Positions 24,914 to 33,905 of a DNA stretch of 61,747 nucleotides are shown here, one piece after another. The first letter of the stretch is position 1, and every line of letters starts with the position of its first letter. The translations under genes and the position numbers were made by a program. This stretch comes from Sporomusa acidovorans (GTDB lineage Bacteria > Bacillota > Negativicutes > Sporomusales > Sporomusaceae): the NCBI RefSeq assembly GCF_900101845.1, contig NZ_FNAM01000036.1, positions 1-61,747 of the forward strand, in the 5' to 3' direction. The notes under the pieces were generated by a model. It worked only from the letters and a program-made list of their open reading frames with translations, was not told where the DNA came from and did no database searches.

Positions 24914-24982
24914 ATGATGGGTTTGCCATAAATGCTTACCGTACTTTCGCAGTTCCTGATCGATTTCATTCAGACAGATAAA

Positions 24983-25417
24983 TCATCCTGCCAAAATGCT
25001 TTTTCCCACGATATTTCCGGGAAAATAAATCGTAATCAAGACGACGACCACGGTATCAAGATAAGTGAAATTAATATTGTCATCCTGCCTGGTAAGATTG
25101 ATATAGGTACATAGTAAAATAAAGACACTGCACCAAATATAAATTAACCATTCATGCTGCTGGTAAGTCTTTATTCTGTTAAAGGAAACCAAGGCCCCCA
25201 AAGATATTGCCACAAAAATAATACGCGCCAAAACTGCCTGATAAAACCGGGGGCTTATCCCAAAAAAAATGTAATCGTTGCGTATAAATAGCAGACAAAA
25301 ACAAATAGCAGCCATAATCGCTATTTTTGTATGCAGCAGATCTTCCTTCAAATAGAATTGTTCCACAGCACTGTCAGATGCATTCGAGAATATAGACATA
25401 GCATAGTCCCCACTCAT
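24983..25417 (-). pseudogene. Membrane-domain fragment, probably 5' part of a lost signalling protein
   Basis: 144 residues with four hydrophobic helices (IAIMAAICFCLLFI, VLARIIFVAISLGALVSF, WLIYIWCSVFILLCTYI, TVVVVLITIYFPGNIV) and no output domain. This is the pattern of the N-terminal sensor of a membrane diguanylate cyclase or similar protein. It ends at TGA 24983, and the same frame runs straight into the GNAT domain. A deletion joining two genes, followed by an in-frame stop, fits best. A small genuine membrane protein remains possible. Confidence 0.5.
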
Positions 25418-25630
25418 TCTTGTTACTAAGTCTTATTGACGATTTACTTCAGTATACAGTGCTAAAATACCTGCTTTTTTATGATAAATTCCAGAACTGG
25501 CTACTATTTACAGTCTTAATCCGAGGTTTGCAGTCTCCGGAGTGACAACTCATATTCGTTCGAATGGAAGCATCTAATTATTTGCCTATCTTACAACTCA
25601 TAAATTTCATCACAGAAAAGACCGTGCTTA

Positions 25631-25670
25631 AAATAAAACGGGTAGAGAATAATTCTCTGCCCATTTTATT
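25631..25670 (-). terminator. Terminator after the C39-like peptidase gene
   Basis: AAAACGGGTAGAGAA and TTCTCTGCCCATTTT form a 15-position imperfect stem around TAA, with T/A runs on both sides, so it can act in either direction. The 25418-25764 gap otherwise shows no gene. Confidence 0.65.
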
Positions 25671-25764
25671 TATTTGTCATACCAAATGAACACTATATAA
25701 ACCTTAATCTACGGATATTTCAAGAGGGCGGTCATCGCTAATAGAAGAATTGAATAATAAGCAG

Positions 25765-26592
25765 TTACAGGGGCTTGGCAACAAGCCACTGCTGTTTTTG
25801 CTGACCTTTAGGAAGCATATGAGCATCAAACCACATATAGAAAAACTTTTCGACCGGATTTACAACATAGCCATCCTGACTGTGATCGGCCGTGTCATAA
25901 GAATCTGCCAGAATTAAAACATCGTCGGCGACCGTAGCGGTTCCCATGGTATCATAGCCGACGATGACCCGCCAATGTCCTCCCCAATCTATATTTTCAA
26001 CCATTATCGGGGTATTGTCTTGTAAGTTGGTGATAACAAAGTTTTTGAAATCCGCTACGCTTGTAAAGGTGGCACCGTCACTGGTGGCAGCAGTCAGACT
26101 GGACTTTACATTCCAGCCAATGGTTTTAAAAAAACGAACCATCCCTTTGGTATCTGTGCCTACTGCCGGTTTTGTTCTCATAATTTTGGCGATAGCTAAT
26201 TCATGCCAGCTGGTATTGCCAAAATGTGCAAGAACCGTTAAGGCGGCCGCAGGGCCACAAGTGATTTCCGTTGTTTGCTGATAGGTTTTATAGTGGGGTA
26301 AAATCGTTAACGTATCGGTTGATTCTAAATTATAAAAGTCCGGAGCAGTATAGTAGGGCGATTGTTTAACATTGCCTAAACCATGATAAGCAGAGGCACC
26401 TTCCTTGACCGTGTCATAATCGGCAGGGTAAGGAATCACCTGGCTTGCAGCGATATTTTCGGCAGTTTCAGGGGATGTCGCAAATCCTATGTTTACAGCA
26501 CCAAATGTAATACTTATAACAAAAAACAAAATTACTAAGCCAATCTTTGTCTTTTCTTTCACAGTATCGTTTCTTTTGTTTTTATTCACCAC
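25765..26592 (-). CDS. Secreted C39-like (papain-fold) peptidase family protein
   Basis: A 275-residue protein with an N-terminal membrane/signal helix (IGLVILFFVISITFGAVNIGFA) and a peptidase C39-like domain. The candidate catalytic cysteine lies in TEITCGPAAALTVLAHFG, the histidine in WGGHWRVIVGYDT and the aspartate in LILADSYDTADHSQDGYVV. Family members cleave peptides or are inactive binding relatives; here the triad looks complete, so an extracytoplasmic protease is likely. The GTG start at 26592 has GGAGG 9 bases upstream. It is transcribed alone, behind an inverted repeat at 26618-26654. Confidence 0.8.
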   Translation of the reverse strand: MVNKNKRNDTVKEKTKIGLVILFFVISITFGAVNIGFATSPETAENIAASQVIPYPADYDTVKEGASAYHGLGNVKQSPYYTAPDFYNLESTDTLTILPHYKTYQQTTEITCGPAAALTVLAHFGNTSWHELAIAKIMRTKPAVGTDTKGMVRFFKTIGWNVKSSLTAATSDGATFTSVADFKNFVITNLQDNTPIMVENIDWGGHWRVIVGYDTMGTATVADDVLILADSYDTADHSQDGYVVNPVEKFFYMWFDAHMLPKGQQKQQWLVAKPL

Positions 26593-26617
26593 TTATATAC
26601 GCCTCCGGAAAAATTTT

Positions 26618-26654
26618 ATTATCCCCTATATTATACCATAACCTGGGGGATAAT
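26618..26654. promoter_or_regulatory. Inverted repeat overlapping the C39 gene promoter region
   Basis: ATTATCCCC (26618-26626) and GGGGATAAT (26646-26654) flank a TATAAT-like sequence. It lies just upstream of the minus-strand peptidase gene and could be an operator or a leader hairpin. Confidence 0.4.
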
Positions 26655-26828
26655 TAATTTGAAAAGCTCTATGAGTAAAGCAGATGGTCAAAAGATGATA
26701 TATTTAAGAAAATATTAATAAATTCGCTAAGTTTTACGATATAATAACAAAGAATAATTTGCCAAATCATTATGCAACAGGGCCTGCCAGTATGTAAAAT
26801 TAAAATATCAGGAAAGAGGTGTTTTCCT

Positions 26829-28115
26829 GTGCCAGTAAGTGCTAACACTTCTCTTAATTCATATATCGTCAACATGCTGTATTCTAATAGTGGGATAAAG
26901 CGTAGCAGTAATGCGCGAAATTCCTTTTATCCGGATTATAACAACGTAAGCCTGCTTAGACTCAATGCTAATGCCGCTGCCGCGAGCTTTCGGGCCCAGC
27001 AAGCCGGGTACAAAAATCAAATTGCGGGGTTTACGAGTGCTGTAACTGATTTAAAAACGAGTGCACAAGAATTTGCCGCTAACAATAACGTGTTTACCAG
27101 AAAATATATAACAGATTACGGCGATACGATAACCGGCAATGCCAACAATAAGGCCAAACCTGCTACCTATGACATAAGTATTCAGAAACTGGCCTTAGCG
27201 CAGCGCAACGTCGGCAAAAGCCTGGATGCCAATGCGGTTGGCAGTGTGGGAAGCGGGCTCTATTTCTTCGGGATAACGGTTGGCAATAATCAGGAAAAAC
27301 AAGTAGCAGTCAATATTTCCAGTACGGATACCAATAAGCAAGCCTTAACCAAGATTGCCGATGCGGTAAACCATACGAACAGCGGCGTTCAGGCCGAAGT
27401 CAAGCTGGCGAATAATAAAGCGTATCTGAGTATGGAAGGTCAAACCGGCGCGGCGGGCAGTTTCACCTTGCGGGATATTGCCAACAATTTAGTATCGGGC
27501 TTAGCTTTGATGAATAACGTGCAAAGTGCGCAAGACGCCGTATATACTATTGACGGGGAAAGCAGGCAAGCGGCAAGCAACACGGTTAAACTGGATAACG
27601 GGAATGTCAGTTTAACCTTCAAAACGGTCACAAACGGGACGGACAAGGTAACGGTTGGCTTCGATTATAGTAAAACTGTGAATGCAGTACGGAATTTGCT
27701 GGCAAGTTACAATGAAATTAACTACAATATGCAAAATGCGGACAATGTAACTAAACGGGGCGATAAGCTGCTGGCAAATGTTCAAAATCAGTTTAGCGGT
27801 ATGCGCCGGGAGGAATTGCAAAAGATTGGGCTTACTTTGGATCGCGAAACAGGCAGCATTAGTTTGGATGCGGATACATTAACCCAGGCTCTTGCAACCA
27901 ACCCCAGTATAGTAGAACGACTGCTGGCGGGCAGTAGTGGTTTGGCAACAGCCGCCGGCAAAGCCGCACAAACAGCCCTTGATGTTCCGGTGACGGCCTA
28001 TTTTAAGGCTCCTAACATTAATGATTATTTAGATTACGGTTCTAATTTCCTAAGGGGAAGCGCCAACCAACATTATAATTACTCGCAGGGATTATTTCTT
28101 GATATGATGATATAG
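26829..28115 (+). CDS. FliD-like (flagellar hook-associated protein 2) family protein
   Basis: A 428-residue protein with both FliD-type regions: the N-terminal half contains KPATYDISIQKLALAQRNVG, and the C-terminal half DAVYTIDGESR, NTVKLDNGNVSLTFK and VNAVRNLLASYNEINYNMQ, then KIGLTLDRETGSISLDADTL. FliD caps the flagellar filament. This copy stands alone, without flagellin, FliS or other flagellar genes, and lacks the usual opening FliD sequence; a Tyr/Asn-rich tail follows. It may be an exported adhesin-like relative. GTG 26829 has AGGAAAGAGG 9 bases upstream; the earlier ATG at 26772 lacks a site. Confidence 0.75.
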   Translation: MPVSANTSLNSYIVNMLYSNSGIKRSSNARNSFYPDYNNVSLLRLNANAAAASFRAQQAGYKNQIAGFTSAVTDLKTSAQEFAANNNVFTRKYITDYGDTITGNANNKAKPATYDISIQKLALAQRNVGKSLDANAVGSVGSGLYFFGITVGNNQEKQVAVNISSTDTNKQALTKIADAVNHTNSGVQAEVKLANNKAYLSMEGQTGAAGSFTLRDIANNLVSGLALMNNVQSAQDAVYTIDGESRQAASNTVKLDNGNVSLTFKTVTNGTDKVTVGFDYSKTVNAVRNLLASYNEINYNMQNADNVTKRGDKLLANVQNQFSGMRREELQKIGLTLDRETGSISLDADTLTQALATNPSIVERLLAGSSGLATAAGKAAQTALDVPVTAYFKAPNINDYLDYGSNFLRGSANQHYNYSQGLFLDMMI

Positions 28116-28122
28116 GTTAAGT

Positions 28123-28152
28123 ACCGGGCAGGCAAGGTCTGCCCGGTGCTTT
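28123..28152 (+). terminator. Rho-independent terminator
   Basis: ACCGGGCAG (28123-28131) pairs with CTGCCCGGT (28139-28147), just after the FliD-like gene, followed by GCTTTG. Confidence 0.75.
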
Positions 28153-28169
28153 GAGGATTACATAAACCA

Positions 28170-28218
28170 AGTTACTTTATAAGACTGCCATAAGAAAATG
28201 GTAATTTATAAAGTAACT
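28170..28218. promoter_or_regulatory. 13-bp inverted repeat upstream of the pepT promoter
   Basis: AGTTACTTTATAA (28170-28182) is exactly mirrored at 28206-28218 and is followed by a T-run (28220-28226). It could be a second terminator or a regulator site immediately upstream of the -24 box at 28226. Confidence 0.55.
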
Positions 28219-28225
28219 ATTTTTT

Positions 28226-28241
28226 TGGTATGGTTCTTGCA
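28226..28241 (+). promoter_or_regulatory. Probable sigma-54 promoter of pepT
   Basis: TGGTATGGTTCTTGCA keeps GG and GC exactly 10 bases apart and the TTGCA -12 box; only the -24 cytosine is changed (TGGTA for TGGCA). It stands about 50 bp upstream of the pepT start. Confidence 0.65.
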
Positions 28242-28292
28242 ATAATTATAGGCATAGGATTGAAAAATTTTAAAACAGGGAGGATACAACAA

Positions 28293-29537
28293 TTGAGAGA
28301 GGCGGTTCTTAATCGTTTTTTGCGTTATGTGCGTGTTGACACACGTTCTGAATTGGGGAGTGATACTTACCCTAGTACGCTTAAGCAGCTAAATTTGGCA
28401 AAAATGCTGCGTGATGAATTGCTTGAACTAGGTGTTCCGCAAGTTGAATTGGACCAAAATGGTTATATCATCGCGAAGATTCCCGGCAATTTTGCAACTA
28501 ATGCGCCAGCAATTGGTTTTTTGGCCCATTACGATACATCGCCGGATCTATCCGGCGAAAATGTCTGCCCCAAAATCGTAGAAAACTATGATGGTAAAGA
28601 TATTGCTCTTGACGAAGCCGGCAACTATATTTTGTCACCGGCAGAATTTCCTGAACTTGTAGATTACCAGGGACAGACATTGATAACTACCGATGGCACT
28701 ACCTTATTAGGTGCTGACGATAAGGCCGGTATTGCTGAAATAATAACTGCTATCGAATATTTTCTGCAACATCCCGAAATCAAGCATGGGCCGTTATGCA
28801 TAGGGTTCACACCTGACGAGGAAGTTTCCGGAGGCACCAAGTACTTCGATATTGCTCGGTTCGGTGCTGAACTTGCTTACACTATTGATGGGGAAGGCCT
28901 TGGTTCAATTAATTTTGAAAACTTTAACGCCGCCAGTGCAACTATCGTCATTAAAGGCTGCAATATTCATCCTGGTTCTGCCAAACATAAAATGATTAAT
29001 GCATCACTGCTCGGAATCGAATTCAATGAAATGCTGCCGTTATTTGACCGGCCAATGTTCACCGATAGTTATGAAGGGTTTTATCACCTCACCGATTTCC
29101 GGGGAAATGTAGAGGAGGCAGTACTTAATTACCTCATTCGCGAGCATGACCGGAAAATATTTGAACAACGTAAAGTTATCGTACAACAGGCCGTAAATTT
29201 TTTGAAATTGAAATACCCGAAAACCAAAATTGATTGTGAGATCACTGATAGCTACTACAATATGCGTGAAAAAATTGAGCCGGTTGCCCATATTATCGCA
29301 ATAGCGGAACAGGCAATGCGGGATATTGGCGTTACTCCCGTGATATTCCCCATTCGTGGCGGTACAGATGGTGCTCGCTTATCATTTAATGGCTTGCCAT
29401 GCCCGAATTTATTTACCGGTGGTCATAATGCTCACGGACGTTATGAATATATTCCGTTGGAATCAATGGAAAAAGCCGTACAAACCATTGTTCGCTTAAT
29501 CGAGTTGTTTGCAACTCCCCAAAATGCCTTAAAATAA
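28293..29537 (+). CDS. pepT: Peptidase T (aminotripeptidase)
   Basis: A 414-residue M20-family zinc peptidase that removes the N-terminal residue of tripeptides in the cytoplasm. Metal and catalytic motifs are in place: FLAHYDTSPD (H-x-D), GTTLLGADDKAG, FTPDEEVSGG (catalytic Glu), YTIDGEGLG and the C-terminal TGGHNAHGRYEYIPLESM (zinc His). The TTG start at 28293 is preferred since GGGAGG lies 9 bases upstream and homologues begin at this point (LREAVLNRFLRYVRVDT). It likely belongs functionally with the OPT peptide transporter downstream; both have sigma-54-type promoters. Confidence 0.94.
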   Translation: MREAVLNRFLRYVRVDTRSELGSDTYPSTLKQLNLAKMLRDELLELGVPQVELDQNGYIIAKIPGNFATNAPAIGFLAHYDTSPDLSGENVCPKIVENYDGKDIALDEAGNYILSPAEFPELVDYQGQTLITTDGTTLLGADDKAGIAEIITAIEYFLQHPEIKHGPLCIGFTPDEEVSGGTKYFDIARFGAELAYTIDGEGLGSINFENFNAASATIVIKGCNIHPGSAKHKMINASLLGIEFNEMLPLFDRPMFTDSYEGFYHLTDFRGNVEEAVLNYLIREHDRKIFEQRKVIVQQAVNFLKLKYPKTKIDCEITDSYYNMREKIEPVAHIIAIAEQAMRDIGVTPVIFPIRGGTDGARLSFNGLPCPNLFTGGHNAHGRYEYIPLESMEKAVQTIVRLIELFATPQNALK

Positions 29538-29623
29538 AGCTATCAACATATGATGGAAATGCTTTTTTCTTCTGATTACAATTGAGTTTCATAACGACAT
29601 TTATCAATGCTGAATAAAAGAAT

Positions 29624-29671
29624 TAAGGGCTTTCGCTGTTTTCCGAAAAACCAGCGGAAGCTCTTAGTTTT
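29624..29671 (+). terminator. Terminator after pepT
   Basis: TAAGGGCTTTCGCTG pairs with CAGCGGAAGCTCTTA (two mismatches), followed by GTTTTG. Confidence 0.7.
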
Positions 29672-29709
29672 GTTCAATAATTTTTTACGGCATTATACTG
29701 TAAACTCGT

Positions 29710-29754
29710 AATAGGTTCATAAATAGGTTATATATCTAACCTATTTAACCTATT
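29710..29754. promoter_or_regulatory. Nested enhancer-like repeat: AATAGGTT twice, then AACCTATT twice
   Basis: AATAGGTT at 29710-29717 and 29722-29729 is followed by its inverse AACCTATT at 29738-29745 and 29747-29754. Four half-sites in a symmetric array about 113 bp upstream of a sigma-54 promoter is what an enhancer for an oligomeric activator would look like. Confidence 0.7.
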
Positions 29755-29866
29755 TACCAATACGTAATCCAATATTTAACGGATTATACACAAATTCATT
29801 ACGTGTGATACCGAATTATTCCCATCTATGGTTGGTTTTGTATATGCTAATTTCTCCAGCGCGCAT

Positions 29867-29882
29867 TGGCACACTTTTTGCA
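29867..29882 (+). promoter_or_regulatory. Sigma-54 promoter of the OPT transporter gene
   Basis: TGGCACACTTTTTGCA is an almost perfect -24/-12 element, with GG (29868-29869) and GC (29880-29881) 10 bases apart. It lies about 40 bp before the ATG of the transporter gene. Confidence 0.88.
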
Positions 29883-29923
29883 TTTTAGATGCTGCAGTAT
29901 ATACTAAATCAAGGAGGAATATT

Positions 29924-30700
29924 ATGTCTGAAGATCAAAACAATGTTGGTTCATCCGAACCGCCAATGTCCCCCCACAAAGAATATCAGGAAATTAACGC
30001 GTATGTCGTTTGCTGGGATTATTTTATGCTGCGATCTTTGCTTTAGCAATAGGTTATCTTTGTCTGAAAATAGGGCAGACAGTTGACGCTTTTGCGCCGG
30101 TTTCCATCATGGCGATGGGAATGGCTGTCATGCTGAAGCGCAAAAACGCTTTTCCTGAAAACGTACATATTCAGGCTATTGCCAGTGCCGGTACCAACGG
30201 AATTGGCGGCGCCATGTTTATCCTGCCGGCTTTTTACATTCTCGGCAATAACACGCTCGGTTATTTTCAATTAGCGGTGCCGGTTATTCTGGGTGGTCTT
30301 CTTGGCGTTTTGATTGCCGCCGTATTTCGTCGCTATTTTTGCGAAGAAATGCACCATGCCTATCCTTTTCCCGCCGGGCGGGCAGCTGCCGAAGTTCTAA
30401 GTTCAGGCGAAGGCAGCAAGGCGAAACTCATGTTATTTAGTGGAACAATTGCTCTAATTTACGACTTTATTCTCAATAGCCTTGGCTGGTGGCAGGAAGT
30501 AATTGCCAGTACCGCTTTTAGCTGGGGCCAGCAACTTGCAGCGAAAACTAAACTTACTTTCAGCCTGGACAGTGAAACAGCACTACTCGGTATTGGGTAT
30601 TTTACAGGGTTGCGCTATGCCGCTATTATTGCTGCCGGTTCCTTTTTTTCCTGGTTCATTTGTATTCCCGTCATATATTATCTGGCTGGCGACCACCACA
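29924..30700 (+). pseudogene. OPT-family oligopeptide transporter, frameshifted and truncated
   Basis: The ATG at 29924 has a perfect AAGGAGG. The first 25 or so codons (ending HKEYQEINAYVV) are in one frame, and the rest (LLGLFYAAIFALAIGYLCLKIGQTVDAF...) is in another; one base is missing near 30005. The second frame continues with clear OPT helices (ASAGTNGIGGAMFILPAFYILG, HHAYPFPAGRAAAEVL, GLRYAAIIAAGSFFSWFICIPVIYYL) and then breaks off near 30690, about 250 residues into a family of 500-650. The 3' part is lost by fusion to the next gene. It cannot make a functional transporter. Confidence 0.85.
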
Positions 30701-31975
30701 TGCAATATAGTAGGCCAAGACCTCAGCAAAGAGTATGTTGACGAATTAATTGAATTCCAAGACCGTTCTTTACTTATAAACAGCAGCAAATTTGAATATT
30801 TCGGTGAACCGGCCGGAATATATTATGAAATTCAAGAAGTAACCCGCATTCGTCATTTGGAACAAAGCCTTTCCAAGAAATTGCGTAATAAAGGTTTGGT
30901 GACACGTTATACCTTTGACAGTATTCAAGCAAAATCAACGAAAATGCAGGAATGTCTCCAACTTTCCCAACGTTTGGCTTTATCCAATCTTACCATACTT
31001 ATTATGGGAGAAAGCGGGACCGGTAAGGAGTTGCTTGCTCACGCCATCCACGCTGCTTCTCCCCGGTCTATTTATCCATTTGTTGCTATCAATTGTGCAT
31101 CTGTTCCGGAAAATTTATTGGAAAGCGAGCTATTCGGCTATGAAGCAGGTTCATTTACCGGTGCTGTTAAGGAGGGAAAACCCGGTTTATTTGAACAGGC
31201 TAATAACGGCACTATTTTTTTAGATGAAATTGGCGATATGCCATTGCCACTGCAAGTACGTTTGCTAAGAGTACTTCAGGAACGCCAAATTATGAGGGTA
31301 GGTTCACAAAGTATTATTAATATAAACATTCGCATAGTTGCTGCAACCAATAAAGACCTGTTTGCTGAAGTACAAAAAGGATTATTTCGCCAAGATTTGT
31401 TTTACCGGTTAAATGTTCTTCCCATCATCATTCCGCCGTTGAGGGAACGCCAGGAAGATATCCTGCATTTATTTTATTTTTTTATGAAGTAACATAATAA
31501 AAAAGTGATTCTTACCCAAGAGGCAGAAAACCTGCTTATGAAATATCAATGGCCGGGCAATATCAGAGAATTGGCCAACGCAGTGGCGTATATTTCATTT
31601 ATGGCAACAGATGTTGTCAATGTATCTGATCTGCCTGCTTATATATTAAATACCGATGTGGATTTTAGTATGGAATTCTGTTATATTTCTACTGTATGCG
31701 ATACGGAAAAGGCATTTCAAGTAATGTCTCATCTTTCCCGGCACAACCCTGCCGGCATCGGCAGAAAATTCCTTGAAACAGAATGCGTTCAGAACGGGAT
31801 TAGCATTACAGAAAGTGAAATCAGACGATTGCTCTCTATTTTCACTAAACTAGGCTGGGCCAATTCACATGTAGGAAGAAGCGGCAGTCATCTTACTATA
31901 AAAGGACAAGCTGTGTTAGATTGGATGAAACGCTATAAAGACATATTAATAAAGAACAAGAAGATAACCTGCTAG
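30700..31975 (+). pseudogene. Sigma-54-dependent activator remnant with in-frame stop
   Basis: The frame picks up inside the N-terminal sensory part (VGQDLSKEYVDELIEFQD) and runs through a full AAA+ domain (GESGTGKELLAHAIH, GSFTGA, FLDEIGDMPLPLQVRLLR). A TAA at 31490-31492 interrupts it, after which the same frame continues (KKVILTQEAENLLMKYQWPGNIREL). The C-terminus lacks a Fis helix-turn-helix and instead has a winged-helix-like region (GISITESEIRRLLSIFTKLGWAN, GRSGSHLTIKGQAVLDWM). Its 5' end is fused to the OPT fragment by deletion. It was probably the former regulator of the pepT/OPT locus. Confidence 0.85.
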
Positions 31976-32093
31976 ATTGCGTAAAGTAAATCACCTGGAA
32001 CCTGTTCTACTGCTTGTCAATACTATACGGGCACATGTTTATGGGATAAAGGTGACATTATCACAAATTAAACATATTTTCAAAATTTTTGAA

Positions 32094-32122
32094 TTGACAA
32101 AATACATAAAGAACTATATACT
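32094..32122 (+). promoter_or_regulatory. Sigma-70 type promoter
   Basis: TTGACA (32094-32099) and TATACT (32117-32122), 17 bp apart. The GntR-type operator begins about 8 bases after the predicted start site, so binding would block transcription. Confidence 0.75.
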
Positions 32123-32136
32123 ATATATAAGAGAGT

Positions 32137-32152
32137 GGTATACCAGTATACC
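32137..32152. promoter_or_regulatory. GntR-type operator, site 1
   Basis: GGTATACCAGTATACC, a palindrome with two central bases. The identical sequence occurs at 34640 and, in reverse orientation, at 43690. The likely ligand is the FadR-type regulator encoded at 33906-34625. Confidence 0.8.
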
Positions 32153-32213
32153 TTAAAGGTGGTTGATAGTTATTGACCAAATTTATGATATTTTTTCAGG
32201 AGGGTAAATAGCT

Positions 32214-33380
32214 ATGATGAGACATAATTTTGATGAACTGGTTGACCGTAGAGGCACTGAATGTAAGAAATGGGATACTTATGCCGAAGATGTACTGCCC
32301 ATGTGGATTGCCGATACCGACTTCAAATGTCCGCAACCTGTTATTGATGCCATGGTGAAAAGAGCACAGCATGGTATTTACGGCTATCCCGTAAATGTTA
32401 AGACATTTGAGCAAGCTATTATTAACTGGCAGAAAAAAAGATTTGGCTGGGATGTTGATATCAATTGGGTGGAATATACACCGGCTGTAATACCGGCTAT
32501 TGTCTATGCCATGCAGGCTTTTACCCACCCGGGCGATAATATTGTAGTCCAGATGCCTGCCTATCATCCATTTCATGCAATTATTCCTAATAACGGCAGG
32601 CACATTCTCGGCAATAATCTTATTCTCAAAGAAGACGGCAGTTATGAAATTGACTTTGAAAATTTGGAGGAATTGCTGAGCCAACAAAGAACGACCATGT
32701 TCTTATTATGCAGCCCGCATAATCCCACAGGCAAATGTTTTACAAGAGAGGAATTGACCAGAATATCCGATCTTTGTTTGCAACACAATGTATTTGTGGT
32801 TTCGGATGAGATTCATTCTGATATTGTTTATAACGGAAATAAGCACATCCCTTTTGGCAGCCTTTCGCAAGCAGCAGCTGACAATTGTGTGGTTTGCGTT
32901 AATCCCAGCAAGACCTTTAATATTGCCGGGGTAAGAACAGGTGCGGCCATTATTCCTAACCGGCATAACCATGATCTTTTTTATAAACCGCTTGAAAATC
33001 TCAAAGCTTATGGTAGAACCGTATTCGGAACTTTGCCGATTGAAACCGCTTATAATGAGTGTGAGTATTATGCGGACCAACTGCTGGAATACCTTGAGGG
33101 CAATCTTGCATACCTAAAAAAATTCATTTCCGAGAGAATTCCCCAAATTAAAGTGGGTAATCCGCAAGCCACCTATCTTATTTGGCTTAATTGCCAAGAA
33201 CTGAACATGGCGCCTAAGGATTTGCAAAAATTCTTCTTAGAACAAGCTAAAGTAGCTATGAATGAAGGCTCTACTTTCGGTCCTGGCGGCACCGGCTTTA
33301 TGAGAATGAACATTGCCTGCCCACGTGTCAGATTGGTAGAAGCACTTAATAGAATGGAAGCAGCAATAAATAAACTGTAA
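32214..33380 (+). CDS. patB: PatB/MalY-type aminotransferase (C-S beta-lyase)
   Basis: A 388-residue fold-type I PLP enzyme of the MalY/PatB group, whose members cleave cystathionine and other cysteine S-conjugates to a thiol, pyruvate and ammonia. Typical landmarks are MWIADTDFKCPQPVIDAM, HGIYGYP, SPHNPTGKCFTREEL, VVSDEIHSDIVY, the PLP lysine near residue 233 in NPSKTFNIAGVR, and RMNIACPR near the end. It is followed 12 bases later by ridA, which deals with the reactive enamine such an elimination releases. AGGAGGG lies 8 bases before ATG 32214. Probably repressed by the GntR protein through site 1. Confidence 0.9.
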   Translation: MMRHNFDELVDRRGTECKKWDTYAEDVLPMWIADTDFKCPQPVIDAMVKRAQHGIYGYPVNVKTFEQAIINWQKKRFGWDVDINWVEYTPAVIPAIVYAMQAFTHPGDNIVVQMPAYHPFHAIIPNNGRHILGNNLILKEDGSYEIDFENLEELLSQQRTTMFLLCSPHNPTGKCFTREELTRISDLCLQHNVFVVSDEIHSDIVYNGNKHIPFGSLSQAAADNCVVCVNPSKTFNIAGVRTGAAIIPNRHNHDLFYKPLENLKAYGRTVFGTLPIETAYNECEYYADQLLEYLEGNLAYLKKFISERIPQIKVGNPQATYLIWLNCQELNMAPKDLQKFFLEQAKVAMNEGSTFGPGGTGFMRMNIACPRVRLVEALNRMEAAINKL

Positions 33381-33392
33381 AGGAGATCGAAA

Positions 33393-33776
33393 ATGAAACA
33401 AGTTGTAAATACCAATAAAGCTCCTGGGGCAATTGGTCCATATTCCCAGGCAATTAAGGCTAACGGATTTATTTTTGTATCCGGTCAGTTGCCAGTAGTT
33501 CCTACTACCGGACAATTTGCCGAAGACGGTATTATTGCTCAAACAAAACAATCCCTAGAAAACGTAAAAGCTATTTTGGCGGCAGCCGGCTGTACCCTTG
33601 ATGACGTTGTAAAAACGACTGTTTTGATCAAAGATATGAACGACTTTGCTGCAATGAATAACGTGTATGCCGGATATTTTAGCAAAGATTGTCCAGCACG
33701 GGCCTGCTTTGAAGTAGCACGTTTACCCAAAGATGCTTTAGTTGAAATTGAAGTAATCGCAATTTGTGGCAATTAA
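33393..33776 (+). CDS. ridA: RidA family enamine/imine deaminase
   Basis: A 127-residue YjgF/YER057c/UK114 protein that hydrolyses 2-aminoacrylate and related enamines to 2-keto acids and ammonia. The family profile is complete: APGAIGPYSQAIKANGFIFVSGQLPV, DDVVKTTVLIKDMNDFAAMN, and the active-site arginine in CPARACFEVARLPKDALVEIEVIA. It forms an operon with the PLP lyase (12-base gap, GGAGATCG ribosome site), which produces exactly this kind of intermediate. Trimeric and cytosolic by family knowledge. Confidence 0.94.
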   Translation: MKQVVNTNKAPGAIGPYSQAIKANGFIFVSGQLPVVPTTGQFAEDGIIAQTKQSLENVKAILAAAGCTLDDVVKTTVLIKDMNDFAAMNNVYAGYFSKDCPARACFEVARLPKDALVEIEVIAICGN

Positions 33777-33905
33777 TTTCACAGCCAAATCATTACATGT
33801 TTGTAAACTGGCCGGTACTTTAGGGAATTTGAATTGACAAAAAATAAAGAAAAATATAAACTGAAACTATAATAAGTATATCATGGAATTCCAAAGAGGG
33901 TTACT

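Noticed and set aside
24983..24985. TGA read as selenocysteine between the membrane domain and the GNAT domain
   Set aside because: No SECIS-like hairpin was evident just after it and selenocysteine makes no sense at a domain junction.
29710..29754. Possible CRISPR-like repeats (AATAGGTT units)
   Set aside because: Units are 8 bases, half of them inverted, with no spacers of even size; an enhancer array explains them better.
33875..33890. Fourth GntR operator in front of the regulator gene itself
   Set aside because: AGTATATCATGGAATT keeps only part of one half-site, too weak to claim autoregulation.
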